Source: Eublepharis macularius (Eukaryota; Chordata; Lepidosauria; Squamata; Eublepharidae). Taken from it: DNA of 64,000 bases. The stretch spans positions 13,897,926 to 13,961,925 of the forward strand of contig NC_072802.1 in NCBI RefSeq assembly GCF_028583425.1. The letters are read 5' to 3'. Position 1 is the stretch's first letter; each line of letters starts with the position of its first letter. The notes under the pieces are model-generated. The model saw only the letters and a list, made by a program, of their open reading frames with translations, had not been told where the DNA came from and did not search any database. Shown here piece after piece: positions 1 through 12,800 of this stretch. The position numbers and the translations under genes were made by a program.

Positions 1-662
1 CATCGCGATCCGGAACATGGCGGCATGCAGCGCCTTCAGGTTAGTCGTCTAGAATCGGCCCTTACCTCTGTTCATCCTTGCTCTCTTTTCTCTAGTTGCC
101 ACTTTTGGTGGGAATTGCAAGTGGAATTGGTCATTGCTTCTCCTTCCTCTTCCAATTTCTGCTGTGACCCATACACATCTCTCTGAGAGCCAAGCGACAA
201 GTGACGAATGACACTTGCCTGGCAAGTGAACAGACTCACGTGTATTCCTCTCTGTTCACTTGCCATTCACTTGCGCTCCACTTGATCAAGTGGAGCGAAA
301 GTGGATGGCAAGTGAACAGGGAGGAATACACGTGAGTCTGTTCACTTGCCAGGCAAGTGTCATTCGTCACGTGTCGCTTGGCTCTAACAGTGGCTGATGA
401 AGGGGAATCCTAAATTATCCTAAGCATAAGGGGTTTCACTTTTGGCAGTTGTGTAGTGGTGTAGGCAGTAACCTTCTAAGGCCTTTTAATGGTTAGACAA
501 CTAATGCTTTTTCTTCTTTTTTTTGCATATCTAAACTCGCGCTACTTAGAAGCCTGCATGATTGTGAGGTTTGTGTCTCATAGACAGCTTGGAAAAAGGC
601 TCAGACAGAGTGGGGGGAAACAGAGATGGTGATGCTGAAAGGATTTGCTCATCTTGATTCAG
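1..662. other. COL4A6 intron (left part cut by window edge)
   Basis: It holds one foldback element (186-385). Nothing else is recognised on either side of it. Confidence 0.6.
186..385. mobile_element. Palindromic foldback element, family A
   Basis: The two halves are inverted copies meeting near TTGATCAAGTGG. The ends read AGAGCCAAGCGACAAGTGAC and its complement. Copies with the same ends lie at 23213-23400 and, much larger, at 25619-26314. There is no coding capacity. The superfamily is unresolved because no clear target duplication is visible. Confidence 0.8.
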
Positions 663-833
663 GATCTCCTGGAGGAAAAGGCCGACCTGGTGATCCAGGC
701 CCACCTGGCCCCGCTGGCATGAAGGGCTTCCCAGGTCTTGAGGGTCTTCCAGGACGACCTGGTGAAAGAGGATTTCCCGGCCCTCTTGGCCTTTTTGGCT
801 CCGATGGAAATCCAGGATTCCCCGGATCCAAAG
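663..833 (+). CDS. COL4A6: COL4A6 exon, uninterrupted Gly-X-Y
   Basis: The acceptor follows TTGATTCAG and the donor is GTAAAA. The 171 bp begin with the last two bases of a Gly codon, read [19 protein letters not shown] onward, and end one base into the next Gly codon. A hAT element lies 28 bp downstream in the intron. Confidence 0.93.
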
Positions 834-3800
834 GTAAAAAGTATTTAATGGTGGTCGGAAGCAGGGCTTTTTTTCAGCGGGAACGTGGTGGAACAGAGTT
901 CCGGCACCTCTTAAAAATGGTCACATGGCTGGTGGCCCTGCCCCCTGATCTCCAGACAGAGGGGAGTTGAGATTGCCCTCCGCACTGGTACGGCGTGGAG
1001 GGCAATCTAAACTCCCCTCTGTCTGGACATCAGGGGGCGGGGCCACAGGACGTGACCATTTTTGCCGAGGGCGATTTAAACTTTAAAAAACTCCCCCCTT
1101 GTTCCAGCTGACCCAAAGTGACGTCATTGTGCAGTCTTGCATTCCACCACTGAGTTCCACCACCTCTTTTCCCAGAAAAAAAGCCCTGGTCGGAAGTATG
1201 TATGTTAATGACAATTGCTTGTTTCGGTACACTTTAAGTTGGAATTAATAAAATGCTGAGTAAAAGTCAAGATAAGTCTTGCCGGATCAGATCAGAAGTC
1301 CATCTGATTCAGTATCTAATCAGACCCCTCCAGGAATCCCACAAGCAGGGCCTAAAGGCAACCGTCTCTCCCGGACTGGGAATCCTGGAGCAGACGGACC
1401 TTTTGTTTAGCTGTGGTGGCAAAGAGGGATTGATGATGTAATGCACGTTAAAATTCCTTCGAATGTGAAACCAAATTTGAAAAGTGATTCCAAAGTTAGT
1501 TCTCAGTTGGCAAATGTACCCGTGAAAGGCACAGCAGCTCAATTTGAAGCACTTCTTTGTCCTGTTAATTTCAAAGGGGAGTATCCGGACCACGTGCTTA
1601 ACTCTCCTTTTGAACTCAGTGAACTTTCCAAGTACTTCCACTTAGTCGGAAGGCTTGAAAGGAGGAGGTAAGAAATCCAGCAAAGGGAGGGAAACACAGT
1701 GAATGATAAACCTTTGATGATTTGTTGTCAGTAGGCTCGACCCAGTGATTCTTTTCCTCAAAGTCAGGAACCTTCCATTGCAGGAAGCATTCCTTCTGTT
1801 GACGGAAGGAGTTCTTCGCAAAAGGCAGCCATTGGATCCAGTTATGGTATCCAAGGAGCTGGTGAGAGTTCACAAATGCTACTTCTGTAAAGTCTAAATT
1901 GTATATATTTAAATCAATATTTTACTCTGCTTTTCTCCCACGTAAAACAAATTACAAAGTAAAGAACACGAAACAAAATACGATTTAAATAAAGGCGTAC
2001 AGCCCAACAAGCACCTTTGAATCAGAGGGTAAGCCAAGAAGTTATCCTAAGCTGATGCTGGGTTCTGCCACCACAGCTCACATGCATTGATTGTAACCCC
2101 CCCACCCCCGTTGTCCGCCAACTCGCCTGTGTTGTAGTATACCATCTCCCCCCTCCCCCCATGGGATGTATTGGGTTGGGTTTGGCAATATGGGGTGCTG
2201 TATAGAGTTGTTTCCTTCTTTACTGCATTTTAAGTTTTAATGTGGTTTTATTACTTGATGTTAACCCACTCTGAACCCACTTCTAGGGAGAGCGGGTTAT
2301 AAATCTAATAAATAAACACACCAAAATCAAAGGCAAAGAGACCAAAGCTCGTGCTTCTGGCCCAAGCCCTAATTACCTGCAGAAGTTACCTAAAAGAGCT
2401 TTGCACTTATACTGCATTTTTTACTTCTACAAAACAAAGAATAAAATAGAGAGAAAGAACATGTACTACCTTCAGACATGCTCATTTTATAGATTACTAG
2501 AAATAGAATGGAGATGGTAAACGGTAGTTTCCTGTGATTCCACTCCGTGTCCCAAAATTTCAAACCCACTCAAACAAGAATGAGAGACAGGATTTTTAAC
2601 AAGGGAAACCAGGCCCCACCTCCGACCATCATTTAGCCCCTTCCAACCCCACCAAACTAGTATACAAGGTCAAAACTGAAAGTGAACACTGAGGCACATT
2701 TATTTGTTACCAAGGGAAACTGCAAATCAAAAATGGTGGCATTGACAGCATCCGAGTTCTAAACGACCAGTACATTTGACATTTTGTTTCTTAACTCCCA
2801 GCAAGAAAACCACCAAGAAAATTAAATGCTTCAATAAAGGCTGTTACTGCCATTTATTATTTGATGTCAACTTGCTTATAATTTTTGTTTCAATTATTGT
2901 TTTCACATTTCTGCAATCTATACCCTATTATATTGTTTACTGAATATCCAAGCTGTCGATCATACTAGATTATACTGTGCGATCCACCTTGAGTCTCAGT
3001 GAGAACGGTGGACTGTAAATAATCTAAATAAAATTTTAAAAATAATACAGAGCAGACTGGTATTAGCAGAATTCCCAGATTTACAGTGAAATCCTAAACA
3101 GTGGAGTACTCTTCTTAGGATTTCACTGTTAATGTGCTGGACACAGGTTGCCACACTTAAGGTAAAAAAGGGTTATACTTGAAGAAAATGCGCTTAGCCT
3201 ACAGTGTCAATATAGCATCAGCATCTTCTCTAGACCCAGAGGAAGAGCTCCAGCCAGAGAGCCACACTGTGGCATGGGTCTGCTATGTGGTAGAATGTGA
3301 TTTGAAGACCTTGGGACCAGTCTTCCATTTTAAGGATTGCTTCCAGAAACTACTCTGTTGGACAAGATGTCTTTCTTGTTTTGACATCATACACATTCCT
3401 TCCTTTGTTCTTTGCAACCAGGTGAAAAGGGTTCAGCTGGCTTGCTTGGCTTCCCTGGCATGCCAGGCCCACCTGGAGTCCCTGGAGTGAATGGGGTGAA
3501 AGGAGTGCTCGGTATACCAGGAAGAGATGGAATACCTGGCTTTTCTGGAGCCCAGGGCCAGAAAGGTAAGCCCCGTCAAAATTCGATAGCCAGCATGCCA
3601 AGAGGTAAACACCCCTTACTTAGGGTCATGTTTGCTTATGGACTGGGCTATAGTTTTGTTCCCAGATCAGTGCGGCATTGAGGCAGGAATGAGAGAGGTT
3701 TCTGACCTGTGCAAGGGGCATTGTATGACATCTGTCCTGTAACTTGTTCAGGAGAAAGAGGTGATCGTGGTCCCCCTGGTCGCCCCAGCAGAGCTCCAGA

Positions 3801-6800
3801 AATGTTCGTTACGGTTAAAGGAGACAGAGGAGAGCCTGGATCTATAGGACTTGGTGGATTTCCAGGGCCTCGAGGTATCCATTGGTTCTAAAATAATAAA
3901 ATCCTACCTGCTTTGTTAATTGACTGCACATTATTCTTTTTATTTATATTTCACTTAACGATGGATCTCATGGAGAACAGAGATTCCCAGGATGTCTTCC
4001 GTCCAGACCCTGACTTGCTGAATTTCAGCAAAGTGGGCCGTCTCGTGCATTTCCCCTGCCGCACCCCGGCCTATGAATGAACACTGCAGCCTTCTAATCC
4101 TGCCAGGCGTGGAATGAACCCCACAAAGAGCTGCAGCACTTCCTTCAGTCTAATTCAGGAACGGGGATTCTTACTTAAGATGAATCTGCCACCATCCTTT
4201 TTAGAGGGAGGAATATCAGACTGTAGCCTAAGATATCAACCTGTGCTTTTCTATGTAAATATAGGGGACAAAGGACTCCCTGGGCCTCGTGGACAGCCAG
4301 GCCTCCTGGGAATTGCTGGGTTACCAAGCAGAGAGAAAGGGCTGAGAGGAGACCCAGGCCTCCCAGGAGCACTTGGTTACCCTGGCTTTGTGGGACAGAA
4401 AGGAACAGCTGGCATTGTGGGGTTTCCAGGACTGCCAGGAGAAAGTGTAAGTATGCCTTTCTCTTTTTAAATGGATGCCTTTGGTTGTTCCCATCCCACT
4501 AAGAAAGGAGAAAACTGGAAACACAAAAAAACCACTTACTTAAAAACATGCTAGAAAATAAATAACTCCAATGGCAAAAAAATTACAATCTAATTAGGAA
4601 AATACTACATTGATTTCAGGCTGGGCCAAAGAAGATGGCCGCTTCCCTACCCTGACATGGCTGGTCTTGCCATCTGGATCTATGCCGTGGTAACATTGAA
4701 GTGAAGACTTGTTTTGTTCTGTTTGGCTTACCACAAATACTGGCCATTTCCCTGGGTTTTGGTATTATGTGTCTTTTTGTTGAATTATTGTAAATATACT
4801 TTATTTAAAATATTTTTAATGCTGAAGTGTTTTGATGTTTGATGTTCGCAGCCTTGGGGACCTTATTTGGCTGGGAAGGCGGCATAGAAATATTTTAAAT
4901 AAATAAATAATACAATGAAAACCCCTCCTCAAGAAGCGCTACATTATGAGGGCTATACATGTTGTATAGCGGGGCAGGATGTGGAAGGAAAGAGCTCTTG
5001 TTCTCATGGGGACACAGTAGTGCAAAATAAGGAACCTAAGAAAATAAGGAACCTAAGAAAAATCAAATTCCCAAGCACAGTATGCGGGTGAGAAGCCAGT
5101 ATCGTCAGTACATGTGCCTGCGCACAGCACGCGCACGCTCCCAGGACTGCGCGATGACATCACTTCCAGGAAGTTCCCGCAGGCTGTGGCCGCCCCGGGA
5201 ACACTCCCATGCTCCACTGGGGGCCCGATTTGGCCTGGATCAAGACATATTTGGCCCAGATTGGGCCTGAATCAGCCCTGAATTAGCTGCTGTGGTGTAA
5301 GGGTGCACTCCCCCACCCGGCAGCAGACAGATCCGGGCCGTATTGGGCCAAAATGGGGCCAAAATGGCTCAAATTGGGCCCGAATTTGCCTGGAACAGGC
5401 TGCTGCCATACAGGTGAACACTCCCCCGCCCAGCAGCAGCCCAGTCCTGGCTGTTTCAGGCCCAATCCTGGCCATTCAGGGCCCAAATTGGGCCCAGAAT
5501 GGCCAAAAGGGCCAGGATCAGGCCCCAAATGCTCAGGATCGGGCCACTACCAGGTGGGTTCCCCAGCTCAGCAGAGGCCCAATCCTGGCTGTTTCAGGCC
5601 TGATCCTGGCCATTTCTGGCCCGATCCTGGCCATTATGGGCCCAAAATGGCCCATACGGAGAGTAAAGAATTTTTTTCTAAACTGCTGCATTAGTAGCAT
5701 TTAGTAGAACTTTTCGTAATGTGAAAATCTCCTTGCAGAGGTTGAGAGTCAAACTAGAAGTGACGCTGTCCCCCCAGGGATTCCTGCCCGTTTTGGACTC
5801 ACCTCACAATGGTCCCAAGCTGAATTGGGCCCCTGCAGCGCTATTAAAAGGAGTTTCCACTGAACAGTCCAAGATGGCAGCAAGTCCCCATGGCAGATTC
5901 AGGGACGCCACCATGCCTAGTTTGACCCTTAGATTCTGTTTGCTGTTTTGCCTTCGGATACCTTATTTTTCACTCCTTCCCCAGGGCGCTGAGGGCTCAC
6001 CAGGTCCTCCTGGTATCTCAGGATCTGTGGGATTGCGTGGTCCAAAAGGTAAGTTGTTGGTGTGATTTACAATTTATATTTATATAAGAATCATCCACCA
6101 TCTAGTTCTTCCCGATTGGTGGATTGACTACCTCCAATTAGCTAATCTGATTAGTGAATTGACTGCTGTCAACTGTTTTATATTCATATTTTATACTGTA
6201 CTGTTTTGCTACTGTCATTTTAAATTGTTCTGATGTAAATTATATGAATGTTTTTACCTGATGTAATCCGCCCTGGGCCTGCTTTGTGGGTAAGGCGGAA
6301 TAAAAATCTAAAGTAAAGTAAATAAATAAAGTATCCTTTCATGAGAGTGAATTGCAGTGGAAGAGAACTACTGGGAAGTATCTAAACAACCTCTTTTTCG
6401 GGGTAACCATGGCTGTTTCCACATGGATTATTTGTTCTTGGTTCAGTCCTTTTGGGAAGTAGATATTTTTCCCTCTGCATCCCCACAGGATCATGGTGCA
6501 TTCCCCAGCTTTTGTCTGATCTTTCCCAAACCACATTGCTCCAAAGTTTTGGGAAAGATTGCAGCAGAGCTGAGCAGCCATTTTCCTGCCCCCGTCCCTT
6601 CACTGGCCATTCTTCCCTCCCCACCCCCGTCACTAGGTAGATATTTTTTAAATCAGCAAATGAGTATCATTATATCTATATAATGTTATAACAATCTTAT
6701 TATCATTTTCTGTGAATTCTCAACGTTCGTTTTGTAAAGCTGTCTTTAGCCCCTTCCTTTCTCTTCATTCTCTGCAACAAAAGAAATTAGAGACTTGCTT

Positions 6801-9800
6801 TTTTAATATGAAAGCTGAGCATTTACAGAAAATGATATCATGTTATATTGATACAATAATATTCATTTGCCAATTTTTAGAAAAAAAGAAAGAAAAAGCT
6901 TGTGGAGGCAGAAATTTACTGCTGCCAGAGGACTAAGAGAGGGAAACCAAACATGTGGACGCCCCGTTGCCATTGCACTGTATGAGCAGCTTCAGCTGCA
7001 ACAAGGAAACCACACGAGCCTGTCTCTGTGTGGAAACTGCTCTTCCCTGGCATTCCAAGTAAGGGATGTTGTTTTCTTTGAAAGATGGAAATTTGCCATA
7101 CTATTTGCTTAAAATGTTAAATCTTTTCGAATAAATCATCTCCTTATCCCCTGAATGTCAGTAGTTCACACAGTAACAAGCAGTAAAATATCTGATGTCC
7201 CCAAGTTTTGTAGTCCCTCCCTCCCACATCCTCAAAAATATTTAGGCACCTGGGTCTAGGTGCCTAAGGATCAATGAGTCATCATGAGCAGAGAGGCAGT
7301 TGTGGACAACACTAAATTTATTCAAGGAGGCACCGTGCCAGTTTGTACAGAGCTCCGGAAGGATCAGCGAAACAGCAGATGAAATTAGATGTAAAGTGCA
7401 GAGGGATGCAGGCGTGGATGGGGCTGGAATTATCTTCAGATATATGCTAATGAGGTCTGAATATCTAGGAAAGAGATGCTGAGATTCTGGTAAATAGAGC
7501 ACAAAGAAAAATCAACAAGCATACCGTTCTAGCGGAAAAAGATAAATGCTGAGTTAGGAATGGTTACGGATAAAACAGCAAATATAATAATGCCGTTAGA
7601 TAAATGTGTTGTGCAGCCACATTTAGAGTGCTATATGACCTGGGTATTACATCTCAAAAATACACCTTGGCTCTCGAAAAAGTGGAGAAGAAAGGACAAC
7701 AGAAATGATTGTTTGGAGTGAGGAAAGTTTAAAGCAGGTGGGGTTTTTTTAGTTGGAAAAAAAGATGACTGTGTGTAGAGCAGGAGTTATGGTTTTTTCA
7801 CCAGTATAGAAAGAGCAGATCAGGAGAAGTTTCTTTCTCTCTCCTTCCACTATTATTAGAGCTGGGGCTCATCCAGTGAAATTGACACTTGGCAAGAGAG
7901 TTCAGGGCAGACAAAATAACGTGGTTCTTCATATCTAATGAAGATACAGAATCTGCATTTGCAGGTTCTGAGAATGAGAGCCAGTGGCCTAACTGGTTTT
8001 AAAAAGGATCAGGCAGCTCTGTGGAGAACAGATGATTTGATTGATCTTAGCCAGGAGAGCTCAAGGGAATTTGTGAGTGCCGCATAATGGAAGAGACTGG
8101 GATGGCCGTCATTTCTCTGCCAGGTGTGAGCTTCCGCTGCAGCTGTTGGCTTACATAGGAGAGGACTGGGTCAATGGCAGACCGATCGTACGTCCTTTAA
8201 CAAGCTGGTGCGATGCAGTGGCTAAGCGACTAGCCTTGTCTTGTCAGATCTCAGAAGCTAATCAGGGCCAGGCCTGGTTAGTACTGGGATGGGAGACCAC
8301 CAAGGAATCCAGGGTCGGTACATAGAGGTAGGCAATGGCAGACCACTTCTGTTCCTCTCTTGCCTTGAAAACCCTACAAGATCGCTGTAAGTCAGCTGCA
8401 ACTTGACAGCAAGAGAGAGAGACGGAGTTAAGTCAGGTGTTGGTCTTCATGCAGCTCCAAAGTTATATAAATAACTACCTAGCAGGGCCATTTTGGCTCA
8501 CTAATATAGCAGGGGGAAAGGCCCCACCTCCCTGCATGCCATGGCCCCAAGCAACACTGGGCTTCCTCAGGCTTTTAAAATGACATCCCCACAGTTACTG
8601 AGTGCTGTTCCCGGGACCTGGCTTGTTTAAAAAACATATTGCATCGTATTGCATCGTTTGGCCTTGAATGATGAAATGGGGATGTCCCAGGGCTTTTTTT
8701 CTGGGAAAAGAGGTGGTGGAACTCAGTGGGTTGCCCTTGGCAAAAATGGTCACATGGCTGGTGGCCCCACCCCCTGATCTCCAGACAGATGGGAATTGAG
8801 ATTGCCTAATCTAGACTGCAATCTCAACTCCCCTCTGTCTGGAGATCCGGGGGCGGGGCCACCAGCCATGTGACCATTTTCAAGAGGTTCCGGAACTCCA
8901 TTCCACCGTGTTCCCGCTGAAAGAAAGCCCTGCTCAGTTCTATTCTCCTCTTTGCCAGTAGCACATTAGGTAGCAATAAGAAAGCCGTTCTTTCTCAGCC
9001 ATCCTGTAATCTGACAGTGATTCTGTTGCAAGGATTGCAACAAGATACGTTTGAACGCTTGAAAATATTATGCAGATGCTTAATAAATGTACTAAGCATC
9101 TGTTTAGCACTTTCAGAGAGTACTTCGTAAACACAGTTTGGTTTGTTACGCTGGATGACACGATTTTTGCATGGAAATGGATAACTATACAAGTATGTTG
9201 CAAGTAGCAGAATTTTATTGGTTGAAGCAGCAGTAAACAAAAGTGCCTCACACCCTACCCCACAAGCTTGTGAGGATAAAACGGAGGAAAGAAGAACAAT
9301 ATAAGCTGCTTTGGGTTCCCACTCAGGAGAAAGGCAGGGTATAAATGAAGTAAATAATAATAAATTGTTTCTTTACTTCATTTATGCTCACTTACAACAA
9401 ATATGTTGTGGCTTACAACGTTTTCTCCTTCTCCAGTTTATCATCACAGCAACCCTGTGAGGTAAGCCAGGCTGAGAATGTGCCACTGGCCCAAGGACGC
9501 CCAGCCAGCCTTCTGGGCAGAGGGGGGATCTGAACCTGGCTTTCCCAACACTCTAGCCAATATACCATGCTTGAGTTCCGTTTGTAGATATTTTTTTTCC
9601 TGCATGTTTCTGGGTCCAGGTTGTGGATTCCCTTCCTTGTGTCATGTCTGACTGTGCCCATTCATTCATGCCAATGATTTTGCTGTCAAGTGTATGCTGT
9701 ATTCTATCAAGGGTGACTCCATTTTGCATTGCTAGATTTATTCTTGTTGCTAACATTCCAGTGAGTTCTCACACGTTCCCAGGTGGCTGGGTGTTTACCA

Positions 9801-12800
9801 GTCTGAAGCCTTTTTCCTGTGATATGTCTTCTTTCTGTGTAGTCTGATAGCACAAATATGCATCCTGTTCTCACACAGAATAAACAACACTAGGTTGTTT
9901 GGGAATTGGGAGGGGGAAGGAACAGGGGTAGAAAAGGGATGTAATTTTCCTATGTAGTCATTCTGGTCAACTTTCTACTAGAACTGCTTAGGTGCTTACC
10001 TTACTCCTAAGTAGACCTTTGGATCTGATTATGGAAAGAACTGATTTCTGAATAAAAGTCATTTAACCAAGAACCTGTGTCTTGCTACAATGAACCAGGG
10101 ATCTGTCTGCTGTAGTCTGTCATCCAGAGCCTGACACCTTGGTGCCTAGTTTCGGTGGCCTGCCCTCAAAACACTTTAGCTGTCCTTCTCTGACAGACCC
10201 CGAGATTAACCACTGGCCCTCCTGGGTCTGCAGCTTCTTGTTCTTAGGAGTGGGCATCCACTGCAGAATCCTTCACATGGTGAGCCAGTCACAAGCTAGT
10301 TTTAGCTTGGCCGCTAGACCAAAACTGTAACAGGAAGAGAGAAGCAAATGGCCCCCAGCCTCCACTTCCAAAGCAGTGCTTATTTTGCACCACTGTGTCC
10401 CCAAAAACAATAACCAAACTACATGTCGTGCTAAGAGTTCCATGATTGGAATGCCATATCTGCTTTTGGTCCAAAGAAGCTTCGAAGGAGGTGAGGGGGA
10501 AGGGGCCAGAATAAGCATAAAGGGTATGCAATGCGGAAATGGTGAGGTTGAACCTGGCCCCCGGGCATGCGTGTGCTGTTTCCCAAATTGAAAAGGCCCT
10601 TGCCCAAGTTGCTTTAATCCCATTAAGGGGAAAGAAAGGTTGTGTACAGAATCAGTCTTAACAGCTGGGGTGGAGGAAGGACTTTTCTGCTGGAGGAAGA
10701 GTACAGGGATGATAAAAAGGTCCCATAAGGGCTACAGCCTACGCGTGACAATTTTTGAATATTACTTTTGCACTGCTTTGCCCAAAGAGCTATTTACGAA
10801 GTGGAAAAAACTTTCTCTTCCAGGTGACCGTGGGGAGACATTTGGCTTCCCTGGGGCTGTAGGACCTAAAGGTGAACGAGGGGACTCTGGGATTCCTGGT
10901 AAGAGACACGCGGTGGCCTCCGAAAGCTTCCAGGAAGGTTCGCCTTCTGAACTTTGTCCACAGCAATCTTGTCTTCACACTTGTAATTTCTGCAAAAATT
11001 AAAATACTGTTTGAGACACACACACACACCAAGGGTTACAGAACAAATTATATTTGGCATGAGCCACGCTTTTCAAGTTGCCACTTTGAACCTTTTAGCC
11101 AAGTTTCCTGCTAGGCAAAGTCCATCTTGTGAACGAACCCAGTTGACAACAACACTTCTCCAAAGGGTTGTATTTGTCCAGAAGATGTATTTGTACACCT
11201 CTGTCTAACATTTATTGTTGTTGTTGTTGTTGTTAATAATAATAATAATAATTGTCTATAGAGTGAATACATTCATTGATGTGGTATAAGGCAGCTATGT
11301 GTTTATGTTCACTGTGAAGGCCACCTGTTATTAAAAAAAAGGTTTTAATTGTCTTGAGACTTGTACGTCTGATATGCTATGCTTTTTTCTGTGTTCTTTT
11401 GAGGTGGAAAAGGAATTGAGGGACCAAAAGGTGAGCCTGGATACCGAGGAGGCAGCGGGCTGACTGGACCAAAAGGTGTGCCAGGTGACCCTGGCCAAGA
11501 AGGACCACCAGGTAGCTAAGAAGTTTTTCAGGGTAACAAGGAACAAGGAACAATTCATGTAAAGCTATTTTCAGTGAGCTTATTATATACCTTCCCTTTC
11601 TAACACAAGCTGTTGTGTATCCAGTCCTGTTTTGGTCTGAATACTGGTGACACATCTCGCAGTGTTACTTTTGTGAGGGGAGGATTGTCCATGCAGTTCT
11701 TGAGATAGCATATAAAGCTTGAGAGGGCAAAATGAACTTATTTGCCCAGGACTGAAAATTGTGGGTTTTTAAAAAAAACAACTTGTGATTAGAATTAATA
11801 TATGAAAAATAAGAGAAAATCTGTCAAATTATTAGAAAAAATTGATATTATACTATAGTATAATAGTTTCAGTATTAGTTGATACTTTTTAAGGGTCACT
11901 TGAAGCATCACATAAATTGATTGATAGCTTGATATAATAATTTGAAGTGACAAGTAGAGTTAGGGCTGCCAAGCCTCTAGTCAAGGCGGGAGATCCCCTG
12001 CCCCAAGTTCTTGTTGCCCAATGCCACGCCAAGCAGCAGCAGGATTTTTTTTAAAGTGGTGTCATGGGTGTGACAATATCAGTTCCTGGGAAGACATGAA
12101 AGTGACAGCAGGTAGCTCTGGTGACCATAGAGTTTCTGGTGATTACTAGAGTTACCTGCCACCACTTCCTGCCCCCCATCTCCCCACCCCCACCCCTGGA
12201 GAAAATGCGGGGGGAAACTTCATAGGTTCTCCAGCTTTTTTTTCTTTGAAGCTCCAAATAGCTGAGGAAGGGTGACAAATCAAATGAGGAAAATGACATT
12301 TTTCACTTGTAAGTTTTCCTTCAAATGGCAAGTACTATTTTCAGGGGGCAGTTTAAACTGACATAATAGAGAGTGAGTCACTCCCTCCCCCTGATTGCCT
12401 GATTTACCTCTCTGCAGCTCTTTTGTTTTTTTCTTTCGAAAAAATGAACTGGAGATCCAATCACATGTGCCTTGTGTCAGTTCTTTGCTCAAAATTTCTT
12501 CACTATCGCTTAATTTAAACTGGTAAACAACCAGATGTTTACTGGGAAATAAGTCCCACAGAGTTCAGTGGTATGCTACTTAGCATACTATAAGTGTCAG
12601 CCTCTGGGAGTTTCAAATTTATTAATACCAGAGGGTCAGCTTCAGAAGCTCATTGGGTTTTTTACTTGATTTTTTTCACCTCTAGGCTTCTCTGGAATTG
12701 GTGGTTTCCAAGGAAGTGCAGGTTTTCCAGGTAGCCCAGGACAACGAGGCCCCCCAGGATTTTCTGGACTCCCTGGCATAGCAGGGCTGAAAGGTATGAC

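Larger units (their letters stand above)
1197..3421. other. COL4A6 intron with exon-like segments and LINE tails
   Basis: It holds two collagen-like, frame-compatible segments (1313-1404 and 1768-1861, see findings), two CR1/L2-like 3' tails (about 2120-2313 and 2880-3045) and a small hairpin at 3083-3135 with 15-bp arms. The rest shows nothing recognisable. Confidence 0.5.
6049..10823. other. COL4A6 4.8-kb intron
   Basis: It holds a LINE tail (about 6170-6330), an old CR1 coding relic (about 7545-8070), a 5S-derived SINE (about 8214-8425), a hAT MITE (8688-8932) and SINE pieces (about 9270-9570). I recognise nothing in 6340-7540 or 9580-10800. Confidence 0.5.

Noticed and set aside
5272-5704. 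Several overlapping frames rich in Gly-Pro and Trp
   Set aside because: They come from a GGCC-rich degenerate repeat and show no family resemblance, despite some collagen-like appearance.
8214-8340. Functional 5S rRNA gene
   Set aside because: The 5S-like part is diverged and continues directly into a SINE body and BovB-like tail.
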